From an uncultured Bilophila sp. (lineage in GTDB: Bacteria > Desulfobacterota > Desulfovibrionia > Desulfovibrionales > Desulfovibrionaceae), in contig CAJUHZ010000031.1 in NCBI GenBank assembly GCA_910585945.1, forward strand, positions 1-28,279: DNA of 28,279 bases, in the 5' to 3' direction. Below the pieces are notes generated by a model. That model was not told the DNA's origin and made no database searches. It saw nothing but the letters and a program-made list of their open reading frames with translations. The position numbers were made by a program, and so were the translations under genes. Below are positions 16,717 through 24,550 of the stretch, piece after piece (the first letter of the stretch is position 1; each line of letters opens with the position of its first letter).

Positions 16717-18744
16717 TCACCCCCGTTTCATTTCTTCAATCAGGGCGGAAAGCGTTTGCGCCTGATCCGCCAGATCGCTGACGGCGCGCTCCGCTTCATC
16801 CATTGCGGCGGAAGTTTCGTCGGCAATGGCGTTGACTTCGTTGACGGACTGGCTGATTTCCGCGCTGGAGGCCGACTGCTGCTCGGAGGCCGTGGCAATC
16901 GCGCGGACCTGATCGGCGGAAGCCTGCGCCATTGTGACGATTTCCTGCAGCGTTTCCCCTGATTTCGTGATCAGATCCGCCGCGCCTTCAATGTGTTCGA
17001 CGGCCCGCTCCACCTGGGACATGTTTGTTTCGGTGCTGTCCTGAATGGCTTTTATCGCCCCGCCCACATCGGCTGTGGAAGCCATGGTCTTTTCCGCAAG
17101 CTTGCGCACCTCGTCGGCCACCACGGCAAAGCCCCGCCCGGCCTCGCCGGCCCGTGCGGCCTCAATGGCCGCGTTGAGCGCGAGCAGGTTCGTTTGATCG
17201 GCAATGTCGGAAATGACGTCCATGACGTGCGAAATGGAGCGGGCAAAGCCGCTGAGCTGCGACATGTCCTTCTTGAGCCGGAGCGATTCTTCCCGCACTT
17301 CGCGGATGCCGGCGACAGCCTCGCGGGTCACCCGCGCGCCCTCTTCGGCCTTGCCCTTGGACTGTTCGGAGATCTCCGCGGCGGAACTCGCGTTTCTCGC
17401 CACCTCCAGCACGGCGGCGTTCATTTCGTCCATGGCCGCGGCGGTTTCCGCCATGCGCGCGGCCTGATGCGCCGCCCCGTCGCGCCCGCTGACGATGCGG
17501 GAAGAAAGCTGTTCCGAAGCGGCGGAAATAATGTCGGCCACGCTCGTCAGCCTGGCGGCCGCTTCGAGCATCCCCTCGCTGCGCGCCTTTTCGGCCTGCC
17601 TGCGCGCTTTTTCCGCCTCAAGCGTGGCCTCGCGCGCCTTCTCCGTTTCGCGCCGCGCGCGTTCGGACTGTTCCCCGGCTTCCGCAATCCGCTGTTTCAG
17701 CGTGGAGACCATGCTGCCCAGCGCCCTGGCCAGGGTTCCCGTTTCGTCCGTGGCCGTGACGGAGAGCGGAGCGTCAAGATCGCCGGAAGCGACAGCGACG
17801 GAAAAGTCCGTAATCCGCTTCAGCGGCCGCGCCATTCTCCGCCCGGCGATGAAGGCGATGACGGTGAACACGAGAACAGTGGCGAGAGCGGCCAGCAGCG
17901 CGCGCTGCACGGCCGTTTCATACACCTCCGTCACATGTTCGAGATGCAGCCCGAGGAACCACATGCCGACGGGCTTGCCTTCCATGTTCAGGATCGGCCA
18001 GTACGCCACCTTGTAGTCCTTGCCCCGCAGGGAGAGATCGGCATAGTTCGTTTCCCCCCGCTTCAGCACGGTGTCAAGAACCTCTGGCGCGTCCAGGCGC
18101 GTGCCCACAATGCGCCTGCCGTTTTCCTCAAGCGTGGTCATGACCCGGGTGTCGCCGTCAAAAATCGTGACTTCAAGGCCGGAATCCTTCTTGAGCTGAT
18201 CCACATACGCCTCGTTGGTCAGGGACATGCCGATCCCGACGCTCCCGACCACAACCCCGTCGGCACGCAGAGGCGCGCCGGCACGCAGGCTGAAGGGAAC
18301 TTCCGTGCCCCGCACCACGCCGGCCGTAACCTTGCCCTCCAGAGCCGCGCGCACGGTTTCCTGATTCCGCACGTCGTCCCCGGCCTTGGTGGAATGCCCG
18401 CGGGCGACCACCCTGCCCCCCGCATCCGTCACCGTGATGAAGTCCCACCCGTTGTCGCGCATCAGCCGTTTGGCGATGCGGCCCGCTTCTTCCGCATTCC
18501 CGCCGACAACGGCGCCGATCAGATCTTCCTCGCCGGCGACCAGCCTCACTTCTTCCTGATACCGGGCAAGGCGGATCTGGTTGTCGCGAACGACCATGTT
18601 CTTCATCATGCGCATGTTCGCGTCCATGCTCTCCTGCAACGGCGGCCCCATCAGGCTCAGCGTGACCACCAGAACGACGAGAGAAGAACAAATCACCGCA
18701 AACAGCGCCAGCAAGCTGATTTTACTGGCTATGGAAAAACGCAT
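16717..18744 (-). CDS. Methyl-accepting chemotaxis protein with Cache-type sensor, 675 aa
   Basis: This is a membrane chemoreceptor that passes ligand binding to CheA/CheW. A first membrane helix spans about 8-31. A periplasmic region of about 240 residues with a single-Cache/PAS-like pattern (FITVTDAGGRVVARGHS, VVVGSVGIGMSL) follows, then a second helix at about 280-302 and a HAMP domain starting RPLKRITDF. Next comes a charged helix rich in Glu, Ala, Lys and Arg, and the cytoplasmic signalling hairpin. The hairpin tip (about 508-552) contains IADQTNLLALNAAIEAARAG followed by GRGFAVVADEVRKLAEKT, nearly invariant in the family. The ATG at 18744 has GGAGG 6 bases upstream; a longer frame to 18924 lacks a reason to be used. 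The gene ends 42 bp before the macroglobulin start on the same strand. The ligand cannot be inferred. Confidence 0.95.
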   Translation of the reverse strand: MRFSIASKISLLALFAVICSSLVVLVVTLSLMGPPLQESMDANMRMMKNMVVRDNQIRLARYQEEVRLVAGEEDLIGAVVGGNAEEAGRIAKRLMRDNGWDFITVTDAGGRVVARGHSTKAGDDVRNQETVRAALEGKVTAGVVRGTEVPFSLRAGAPLRADGVVVGSVGIGMSLTNEAYVDQLKKDSGLEVTIFDGDTRVMTTLEENGRRIVGTRLDAPEVLDTVLKRGETNYADLSLRGKDYKVAYWPILNMEGKPVGMWFLGLHLEHVTEVYETAVQRALLAALATVLVFTVIAFIAGRRMARPLKRITDFSVAVASGDLDAPLSVTATDETGTLARALGSMVSTLKQRIAEAGEQSERARRETEKAREATLEAEKARRQAEKARSEGMLEAAARLTSVADIISAASEQLSSRIVSGRDGAAHQAARMAETAAAMDEMNAAVLEVARNASSAAEISEQSKGKAEEGARVTREAVAGIREVREESLRLKKDMSQLSGFARSISHVMDVISDIADQTNLLALNAAIEAARAGEAGRGFAVVADEVRKLAEKTMASTADVGGAIKAIQDSTETNMSQVERAVEHIEGAADLITKSGETLQEIVTMAQASADQVRAIATASEQQSASSAEISQSVNEVNAIADETSAAMDEAERAVSDLADQAQTLSALIEEMKRG

Positions 18745-18833
18745 CTCTGCCTCCGTCGGGAACAATCCGTTGTTTCGTTTCCGGCGCCGCAAACGAGCGC
18801 GCGGAACGACGCGCAACGCGCCATGCCGAACAG

Positions 18834-18874
18834 GATCCGTCAAAAGCGGATCACGAACATTTTGTCGTGTTTTT
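18834..18874. promoter_or_regulatory. Adjacent inverted repeats upstream of the chemoreceptor gene
   Basis: GATCCG (18834-18839) pairs with CGGATC (18847-18852), and immediately after it CACGA (18852-18856) pairs with TCGTG (18865-18869), which is followed by five T residues on the plus strand. The pair lies in the 210-bp gap between the CofD-like gene and the chemoreceptor, about 90-130 bp upstream of the chemoreceptor start. It may be an operator for the chemoreceptor, or an intrinsic terminator for plus-strand (antisense) transcription. The rest of the gap (18745-18833 and 18875-18954) shows nothing I recognise. Confidence 0.3.
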
Positions 18875-18954
18875 ATCGCGTAACAGCGCCAAGGGCAAGA
18901 GAGGCGCGCGACGCGGCAGGTCACTTCCCGCCCCGGCGGCAGGGCATCAGCGCC

Positions 18955-20250
18955 TCATCCCTGATCGCGCCGCATCAGGAGCGCCATGATCTGATCGCAC
19001 GCGCGATCCGCATCAAGGTAGGGTTCGGAAGCGGGCGTGACCAGGGGAGCGCGCACGACGCGGACGCCGATGCGCTCAAGCCATGCCCGGGGGATGCCGC
19101 CGGCGTACCGGCGTTCGTCGACATCGACAAGCAGCAGGGAAAGGCTCCGGCCCACGCCTTCCCGCCGCTTTCCGGGCGCTCCCGCCCCGGAGGGCGGCAG
19201 GAGGCGCCCGAGCAGGAAGTTCACCTGATCCCGCACGCCAAGGCCGAAGAGTTCCGGATCGCTTGCCGGATTGGGCAGAAAGACCTTGGGGCAGTCTGCC
19301 GCGCGCACCGCCTCGCTGACCCCCTGCGGGAGCAGATTGGCGAGCACGGAAGAGAAAAAGCTCCCCACCGGGTAGCAGATCAGATCGGCGTTGCGGATGA
19401 TTTCGCCAAGGCCGGGCGCGATGGGCGCGCGGATCGGGGCCGGATCGTCCAGCGAGGCGGAAAGCCAGAGTTCCCGGATGGGCGAGCGGATGGGCAGGGC
19501 GACCCGCCCGGCGACCTTGCCCGTGAACCGGTGCTGGCCGATGATGCGTTCGCCGTTGCCAAGGCGCACGCACAGGTGCGCGCTCGCCTCGGCCACGGGC
19601 AGAACCGTGCCCCGCACGCCGAGCGGGCGCGCCGCGTCTTCCGCCGCCGCCCGCAGGCTTCGACCCGAAGTCAGGTACGCGGCCGTCAGGATCAGGTTGC
19701 CAAGGCTGGCCCCGGCCAGATTCAGCCCTGGCGGCATGTGCTCAAGAAAGATCGTCAGCCGGTCGCGCGCCCACCGGGCCGCCGCCGGAGCGAGATCACG
19801 CGCCAGCGGGTGCTCGCCCGCCGCCAGCGCCTCCAGTTCCCGCACGAGATCGCGCGGGACGGGCCGCGGCGCTGTGGGCGGGCCGTCTGTCGCTTCCCGC
19901 GTCAGATCGCCGCTCGGGGGCGGCGTTCCGGGCAGGCGGGCCGTGAAGAGGCGCAACAGCGCCGCAATTCCTTCCGCGCCGGGGTCGGCAAGAGCCGCCA
20001 GACGCGCCCGGACATCCCCGACGGCAGGCATGGAAAAGGCGTCGCGCAAGACGGCCGAACTCCCCCCGGAATCGAACGTGGTGATCACATGCACGGCGTG
20101 CGGAGCGCGACGCGCCAGCGCCGACGCAACCGGCCCGAGGGCCGTGCCGCCGCTGAAAAAAAGCGGACGCCGCGCGCATGGTTCCGGTGAAATGGAAGGA
20201 TCGCCCTGGTTTCGCATACCGCCTCGGGGGGCCGAATCGCCGCAACGCAT
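18955..20250 (-). CDS. CofD/YvcK-like protein (GAK-type), 431 aa
   Basis: The protein has the core pattern of the CofD (2-phospho-L-lactate transferase) / YvcK superfamily. It contains GGTAL at 34-38, TTFDSGGSSAVLR at 57-69, an AGASLGNLILTAAYL segment, ADLICYPVGSFFSSVLANLLP, and CPKVFLPNPASDPE toward the C terminus. The GG and DSGGSS loops are the nucleotide and substrate-binding regions in this fold. I recall a Desulfovibrio-enriched subfamily annotated as 'GAK system CofD-like'; its reaction is not known to me, and coenzyme F420 synthesis is not implied. The start at 20250 lies 3 bp after the upstream stop codon, suggesting translational coupling. An ATG at 20217 (residue 12) with GAGG just upstream is an equally good start. 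Pro-rich inserts lie near 105-130 and 340-355. Confidence 0.82.
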   Translation of the reverse strand: MRCGDSAPRGGMRNQGDPSISPEPCARRPLFFSGGTALGPVASALARRAPHAVHVITTFDSGGSSAVLRDAFSMPAVGDVRARLAALADPGAEGIAALLRLFTARLPGTPPPSGDLTREATDGPPTAPRPVPRDLVRELEALAAGEHPLARDLAPAAARWARDRLTIFLEHMPPGLNLAGASLGNLILTAAYLTSGRSLRAAAEDAARPLGVRGTVLPVAEASAHLCVRLGNGERIIGQHRFTGKVAGRVALPIRSPIRELWLSASLDDPAPIRAPIAPGLGEIIRNADLICYPVGSFFSSVLANLLPQGVSEAVRAADCPKVFLPNPASDPELFGLGVRDQVNFLLGRLLPPSGAGAPGKRREGVGRSLSLLLVDVDERRYAGGIPRAWLERIGVRVVRAPLVTPASEPYLDADRACDQIMALLMRRDQG

Positions 20251-20253
20251 GGC

Positions 20254-21576
20254 TCAGCGCCCGCCAAGCGAAAGAAAAAGGAGTTCGTCCAGCACGCCGA
20301 GCAGTTCCCTGTACGGCCCGCCGCTTTCCATGGCCGTGCCGAACAGGGCGTTGCGCTGTTCCGTCACCAGGCGGCGGGGCACGGCTTCCGGCATGGTGGC
20401 CGCCAGGCGAAAGGCCAGCAGGTTGTCGCGGACGCCTCTGGCGAAGATGCCGAAAAGGCTGACGAACGACGCCCCCCGCTCGCGCCAGAAGGCTTCGGCG
20501 GCAGGCGTGGGCGCGACGGACGTGACCACGCACAGCGCCGTATGCAGGTTGTTGAGGCCCGCGCCCGGCACGCCGGCGCGCCAGCCCGTGAGCCAGGGTG
20601 TGCGGGGGAAGAGCAGGCCGTGCGCCTCGCCAAGGCGCAACAGATCCTCGGTTTCGCGCCGGGCGTCGGCCAGGGAACGGATCGGGCCGGCCGCTCCCCG
20701 CCCGCTCCCTTCCTCTGCAAGGCCGGGCCAGAGGATTGGTTCCGCGCCGGGGTTCCAGGCCGGCACAACGTCGCAGCCGGGGGCCAGACCGCACAGCGCG
20801 GCGAGGATGCGGGCAAGCCAGCGGTTGCCCTCGGGCGATCCGGGCGTTTCCAGATGGCTGTAACTCAGGGTGTAGCTTCCGCGCCCCCGGCGGCCGTGCA
20901 GCACGCAGGGCTGCCCGTCCAGAAAGGCCGGAGCCAGAGAAACGCCGTAGATGTGCGCCCAGTCGCGCAAAACCGTGTCGGAAAGGCTGGCCAGCGGGAG
21001 ATCGGCCACGCAGAAATCAGCAAAGCGGCTGTCTGTCCGGCACAGTTCCGGGCTTGTGTCGGCATAGCGGGCGAGAATGTCCACGCCATCCCCTGCTCGC
21101 TCCGCCGCGGGCGGCTCCGCAAAACGGCCGGGCCACCAGACGGCCAGGGCCGGGTCCGGCGTTTCCGCCGCTTCGGTCAGGGCATGACCCGGCGTCAGGG
21201 CCACGCGCACATGGCCGGAGACAAAGTGCTGGACCCATTCCGTGATCGGCGCGCGCCGCCACGGGCAGAGGCCGAGGCCGTGCCTGTGTTCCGGATCGCT
21301 CAGGCCAAGCCCGGCCCCGCCGCAAAAACCGATGTAGCGCCCGCCCCGCTCCACCCAGGAGAGTACGGCGGCGCGGCCTTCCGGCCCGAGGGCGGCGAAC
21401 TTGTGCCGGGCTGTCCCGCCGGGCACAAGAAGGGCCGACGTCTTGTCAGAAAGCGCCCCATGCGCTATTTCTCTGGCCTTGACCAGCCGGAAGGGAAGCC
21501 CGAAAGCCTCGGCCGCCCGCCATGCGAGCAGGCCCCAGATGTGGGAAGCGTCCCAAAGAATGGCGAGAGCGGTCAT
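20254..21576 (-). CDS. BPL-N / class I amidotransferase-like protein, 440 aa
   Basis: The first about 200 residues resemble the biotin-protein-ligase N-terminal (BPL_N) branch of the class I glutamine amidotransferase fold. There is an early ILWDASHIWG strand, VPGG at 51-54, and a nucleophile-elbow motif GGRYIGFCGGAGLGL with C85 as the likely catalytic cysteine. No biotin ligase catalytic domain follows. The remaining half contains an HGRRGRGSYTLSYSHLETPG stretch that looks like the end of the same domain, and a helical tail of unknown type. The ATG at 21576 (AAGAGG close upstream) is preferred, because a longer frame to 21642 would cross the valS start region. It is 3 bp from the CofD-like gene, so the two probably act together on one small molecule or cofactor; the substrate is unknown. 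Confidence 0.78.
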   Translation of the reverse strand: MTALAILWDASHIWGLLAWRAAEAFGLPFRLVKAREIAHGALSDKTSALLVPGGTARHKFAALGPEGRAAVLSWVERGGRYIGFCGGAGLGLSDPEHRHGLGLCPWRRAPITEWVQHFVSGHVRVALTPGHALTEAAETPDPALAVWWPGRFAEPPAAERAGDGVDILARYADTSPELCRTDSRFADFCVADLPLASLSDTVLRDWAHIYGVSLAPAFLDGQPCVLHGRRGRGSYTLSYSHLETPGSPEGNRWLARILAALCGLAPGCDVVPAWNPGAEPILWPGLAEEGSGRGAAGPIRSLADARRETEDLLRLGEAHGLLFPRTPWLTGWRAGVPGAGLNNLHTALCVVTSVAPTPAAEAFWRERGASFVSLFGIFARGVRDNLLAFRLAATMPEAVPRRLVTEQRNALFGTAMESGGPYRELLGVLDELLFLSLGGR

Positions 21577-21657
21577 GTCCTCTTGTAAAACATGCCGGAC
21601 CCCGGCGCAACAGCCTTGCCGGCCGTCCCGCGAACGTCTCACCCCGGAGCCTTGTCC

Positions 21658-24318
21658 ATGTCAGAAAACGCCCTCCCGAAAGGGTACGAACCCCACGCCG
21701 TGGAAGCCCGCTGGCGTGAACACTGGGAAAGCAACCGCACCTTCACGCCCGACCCCGCCGCGCCCGGAGAGGCCTTTTCCATCGTCATTCCCCCGCCCAA
21801 CGTCACCGGGGCGCTGCACATGGGCCATGCGCTGAACCACACCCTCATGGACGTGCTCTGCCGCCACGCGCGGCAAAAGGGCAGGAACGTGCTCTGGATC
21901 CCCGGCACTGACCACGCCGGCATCTCCACGCAAAACGTGGTGGAGCGCGCCCTTGCCAGGGATGAAGGCAAAACCCGGCACGATCTCGGGCGCGAAGCCT
22001 TTGTGGAGCGCGTCTGGAAGTGGCGCGAGGAGTACGGGGCACGCATCCTGAACCAGATCCGCCGCCTCGGGGATTCCGTCGACTGGACGCGCGAGCGCTT
22101 CACCCTGGACGAAGGTCTGTCCCGGGCCGTGCGCAAGGTCTTTGTGCAACTGTACCGGCAGGGCTACATCTACAAGGGCAAATACATCATCAACTGGTGC
22201 AGCCGCTGCCACACGGCCCTGGCCGACGACGAAGTGGAACACCAGCCGCAGAAGGGCAGGCTGTACCACGTCCGCTACGATCTGGAGGACGGTTCCGGCT
22301 CGCTCGTCATCGCCACCACCCGGCCGGAAACCATCGTGGCCGACACGGGCGTCTGCGTCCACCCCGAGGACGAACGCTACGCCGGCCTGGTTGGAAAGAA
22401 AATCATCGTGCCCGTCGTGGATCGGCCCGTGCCGATCATCGCGGATCGCTACGTCGATCGCGCGTTCGGCACTGGCGCGCTCAAGGTCACGCCGTGCCAC
22501 GACCCCAACGACTGGATGCTGGGGCATCGCCACCATCTCGACTTCATCCAGGCCATTGACGAAGACGGCGTGATGACGGCGGAAGCCGGACCCTACGCCG
22601 GCCTCGGCAAGGAAGCCTGCCGCGAGCGCATCGTGGCCGATCTGGAGGCCGCGGGCCGTCTGGTCAAGGTGGAAGATCTGGACCACAGCGTCGGCCATTG
22701 CTACCGCTGCAAGACAGTGGTGGAGCCGCACGTCTCGGAACAGTGGTTCGTGGCTTCCACCAAGCTCGCGCCGCGCGCCCGCGCCGCCGTGCCGGAACTG
22801 ACGCGCATTTTCCCGGAAAACTGGATCAAGACCTATTACAACTGGCTCGACAATATCCGGGACTGGTGCATCAGCCGGCAGATCTGGTGGGGGCATCGCA
22901 TTCCCGCCTGGACCTGCTCCGGCTGCGGCGCGCTGCTGGTGGAAGAAGAAGCCCCTTCCGTCTGCCCGCACTGCGGCTCCGCCGATCTTGTGCAGGAATC
23001 CGACGTGCTGGACACCTGGTTTTCCTCGGCCCTGTGGCCGTTCAGCACCATGGGCTGGCCGGACGAAACCGCGGATCTCAAACGCTGGTACCCCACCTCG
23101 GTGCTGGTGACCGGCTTTGATATCCTCTTTTTCTGGGTCGCCCGGATGATGATGCTCGGCCTGCACTTCATGGACGAGGTTCCCTTCCGGCACGTCTACC
23201 TGCACGCGCTGGTGCGCGACGCCGAAGGCCACAAGATGTCCAAATCGTCCGGCAACGTCATCGATCCCATCGACATGATCGACAGGTACGGCGCGGACGC
23301 CCTGCGCTTCACCCTGACGGCGTTCGCGGCGATGGGGCGCGATATCCGGCTCTCCGAAGACCGCATCGAGGGCTACCGGCATTTTGTGAACAAGCTGTGG
23401 AACGCCTCGCGCTTCGCGCTCATGAATCTGGCCGAAGAGGCTCCCGCCCCCGTGCCCCTGGCCGACGTGCCGGGGCTGCATCACAAATGGCTCCTGCACC
23501 GGCTGGAAGAGGTCAAGGAAGAAGTCGACACGGCCATTGAAGCCTACCGCTTCAACGACGCGGCCCAGGCCCTGTACAAATTCCTCTGGAACGAATTCTG
23601 CGACTGGTACCTGGAGCTGATCAAGCCCGACATGAAAGAGGACGGCCCGCGCAAGGAGCAGGCACGCTTCGTGCTGTGGACCGCCCTGCGCGAGATCCTC
23701 GTCCTGCTCCACCCGATCATGCCCTTTGTCACGGCGGAGATCTGGCAGGCTCTGCCCGGCGGGGCCGGTCAGGATCTTGCCCTGGAACAGTACCCCCCGG
23801 CCCGGCCCGAGTGCCGCGACGCGGCGGACGCGGCCGACATGGTGTTCATCCAGAACGTGATCGGCACGATCCGCACAATCCGGGCGGAACTGAACATCGC
23901 GCCTTCCTACAAGCTGACGGTTCTCCTCCGTCCGGATCTCGCCCGTGCGGCCGAACAGACCGCGCTGCTGGAAAGCAACCGGGAAGTCGTGATCACCCTG
24001 GCCCGGCTTGGCGAGCTTGTCGTGGATCGCAACGGCACGGCCCCCAAGGCGTCGGCCAGCCATGTGGCGCAGGGTTGCGAGGTGATCGTGCACCTTTCCG
24101 GCGCGGTGGACTTCGCCGCCGAACTGGCGCGCCTGGACAAGGAAATCGGGAAGATCGACAAGGAGCTTGGCGGACTCAACCAGAAACTCGCCAACGAGGG
24201 CTTCACCAGTCGCGCGCCCGCGGAAATCGTACAGCGGGAGCGGGATCGCGTGCACGAACTGAGCGACGCGCGGGAAAAACTCCTGGCCCTCCAGCAGCGC
24301 TTCCGCGACGCGCTGTAG
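21658..24318 (+). CDS. valS: Valyl-tRNA synthetase, 886 aa
   Basis: This class I synthetase charges tRNA-Val and edits misactivated threonine. It shows PPPNVTGALHMGHALN with the HIGH-type motif HMGH at 54-57 and KMSKS at 526-530. Between them is the CP1 editing insertion (TTRPETIVADTGVCVHPEDERY). A C-terminal tRNA-binding coiled coil starts near ELARLDKEIGKIDKELGGL. The length is normal for bacterial ValRS. The ATG at 21658 has GGAG about 9 bases upstream and begins right before the conserved opening KGYEPHAVEARW; an in-frame ATG at 21592 would add 22 residues without likeness. It is divergent from the amidotransferase-like gene across 81 bp and is followed by dus. Confidence 0.98.
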   Translation: MSENALPKGYEPHAVEARWREHWESNRTFTPDPAAPGEAFSIVIPPPNVTGALHMGHALNHTLMDVLCRHARQKGRNVLWIPGTDHAGISTQNVVERALARDEGKTRHDLGREAFVERVWKWREEYGARILNQIRRLGDSVDWTRERFTLDEGLSRAVRKVFVQLYRQGYIYKGKYIINWCSRCHTALADDEVEHQPQKGRLYHVRYDLEDGSGSLVIATTRPETIVADTGVCVHPEDERYAGLVGKKIIVPVVDRPVPIIADRYVDRAFGTGALKVTPCHDPNDWMLGHRHHLDFIQAIDEDGVMTAEAGPYAGLGKEACRERIVADLEAAGRLVKVEDLDHSVGHCYRCKTVVEPHVSEQWFVASTKLAPRARAAVPELTRIFPENWIKTYYNWLDNIRDWCISRQIWWGHRIPAWTCSGCGALLVEEEAPSVCPHCGSADLVQESDVLDTWFSSALWPFSTMGWPDETADLKRWYPTSVLVTGFDILFFWVARMMMLGLHFMDEVPFRHVYLHALVRDAEGHKMSKSSGNVIDPIDMIDRYGADALRFTLTAFAAMGRDIRLSEDRIEGYRHFVNKLWNASRFALMNLAEEAPAPVPLADVPGLHHKWLLHRLEEVKEEVDTAIEAYRFNDAAQALYKFLWNEFCDWYLELIKPDMKEDGPRKEQARFVLWTALREILVLLHPIMPFVTAEIWQALPGGAGQDLALEQYPPARPECRDAADAADMVFIQNVIGTIRTIRAELNIAPSYKLTVLLRPDLARAAEQTALLESNREVVITLARLGELVVDRNGTAPKASASHVAQGCEVIVHLSGAVDFAAELARLDKEIGKIDKELGGLNQKLANEGFTSRAPAEIVQRERDRVHELSDAREKLLALQQRFRDAL

Positions 24319-24365
24319 CAGCCTGTACCATTGTATCTGTAGCGGATGCGGACTCATCTCGCATG

Positions 24366-24413
24366 TGGGGCGCTGCCCCACTCCCCGCCGGGGGCATGAT
24401 GCCCCCGGACCCC
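24366..24413 (+). repeat. Extragenic palindromic repeat, second subtype
   Basis: The layout is GGGGCGCTGCCCC, then CCCCGCC, then the perfect palindrome-like GGGGGC-ATGAT-GCCCCC and GGACCCC. A related but diverged version with GGGGCGCGGCCCC occurs at 25759-25797. From memory, similar G/C hairpin blocks are common between genes in several GC-rich bacteria; their role is unknown to me. Confidence 0.6.
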
Positions 24414-24452
24414 GCAGTTGCCGGTCTGGCGCATTGCGCCGGACCGGCCATT

Positions 24453-24509
24453 GAGGGTGCAGGGGAATCATTCCCCTGCCGAGGGGGTTGGGGGCGAGCA
24501 GCCCCCAAT
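24453..24509 (+). repeat. Extragenic palindromic repeat, copy B
   Basis: This 57-bp block matches the minus strand of 10160-10216 with two mismatches, both in or next to the second hairpin. As with copy A, it lies between two co-directional genes and in the same orientation relative to transcription. The conservation extends through both loops, not only the stems. Confidence 0.85.
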
Positions 24510-24550
24510 CATCCCCTGTTCCCCGCGCACCTCGTGGAAGGAGAAGCAAC

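Larger units (their letters stand above)
24319..24550. other. valS-dus spacer packed with five hairpins
   Basis: No gene is visible. Five strong inverted repeats occur in sequence: 24366-24380 (TGGGGC/GCCCCA), 24388-24408 (CCGGGGGC/GCCCCCGG), 24421-24447 (12-bp stem with one G-U pair, loop ATT), 24459-24479 (GCAGGGGAA/TTCCCCTGC) and 24488-24508 (TTGGGGGC/GCCCCCAA). None is followed by a T run. The last two form copy B of the repeat also found at 10160-10216. The dus ribosome site (GGAAGGAG, 24536-24543) lies just after them. Confidence 0.8.

Noticed and set aside
18790..18830. Sigma-54-like GG/GC promoter before the chemoreceptor (CGGCATG...TTGC, minus strand)
   Set aside because: The spacing between the GG and GC elements is 11 instead of 10 bases, so it does not meet the strict sigma-54 requirement.
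16993..20190. 1065-residue plus-strand open frame opposite the chemoreceptor and CofD-like genes
   Set aside because: It spans two well-supported minus-strand genes and their spacer and has no recognisable domain.
20254..21576. Biotin-protein ligase (BirA) assignment for the BPL-N protein
   Set aside because: Only the amidotransferase-like N-terminal type domain is seen. The ligase GRGRxGR-type biotin site with its catalytic domain is not present; the HGRRGRGSYTL stretch is in the wrong context.
24488..24550. Upstream in-frame ATG as the dus start
   Set aside because: It falls in the hairpin repeat and adds 21 residues without likeness, whereas GTG at 24551 has GGAAGGAG at ideal spacing and begins at the conserved region.
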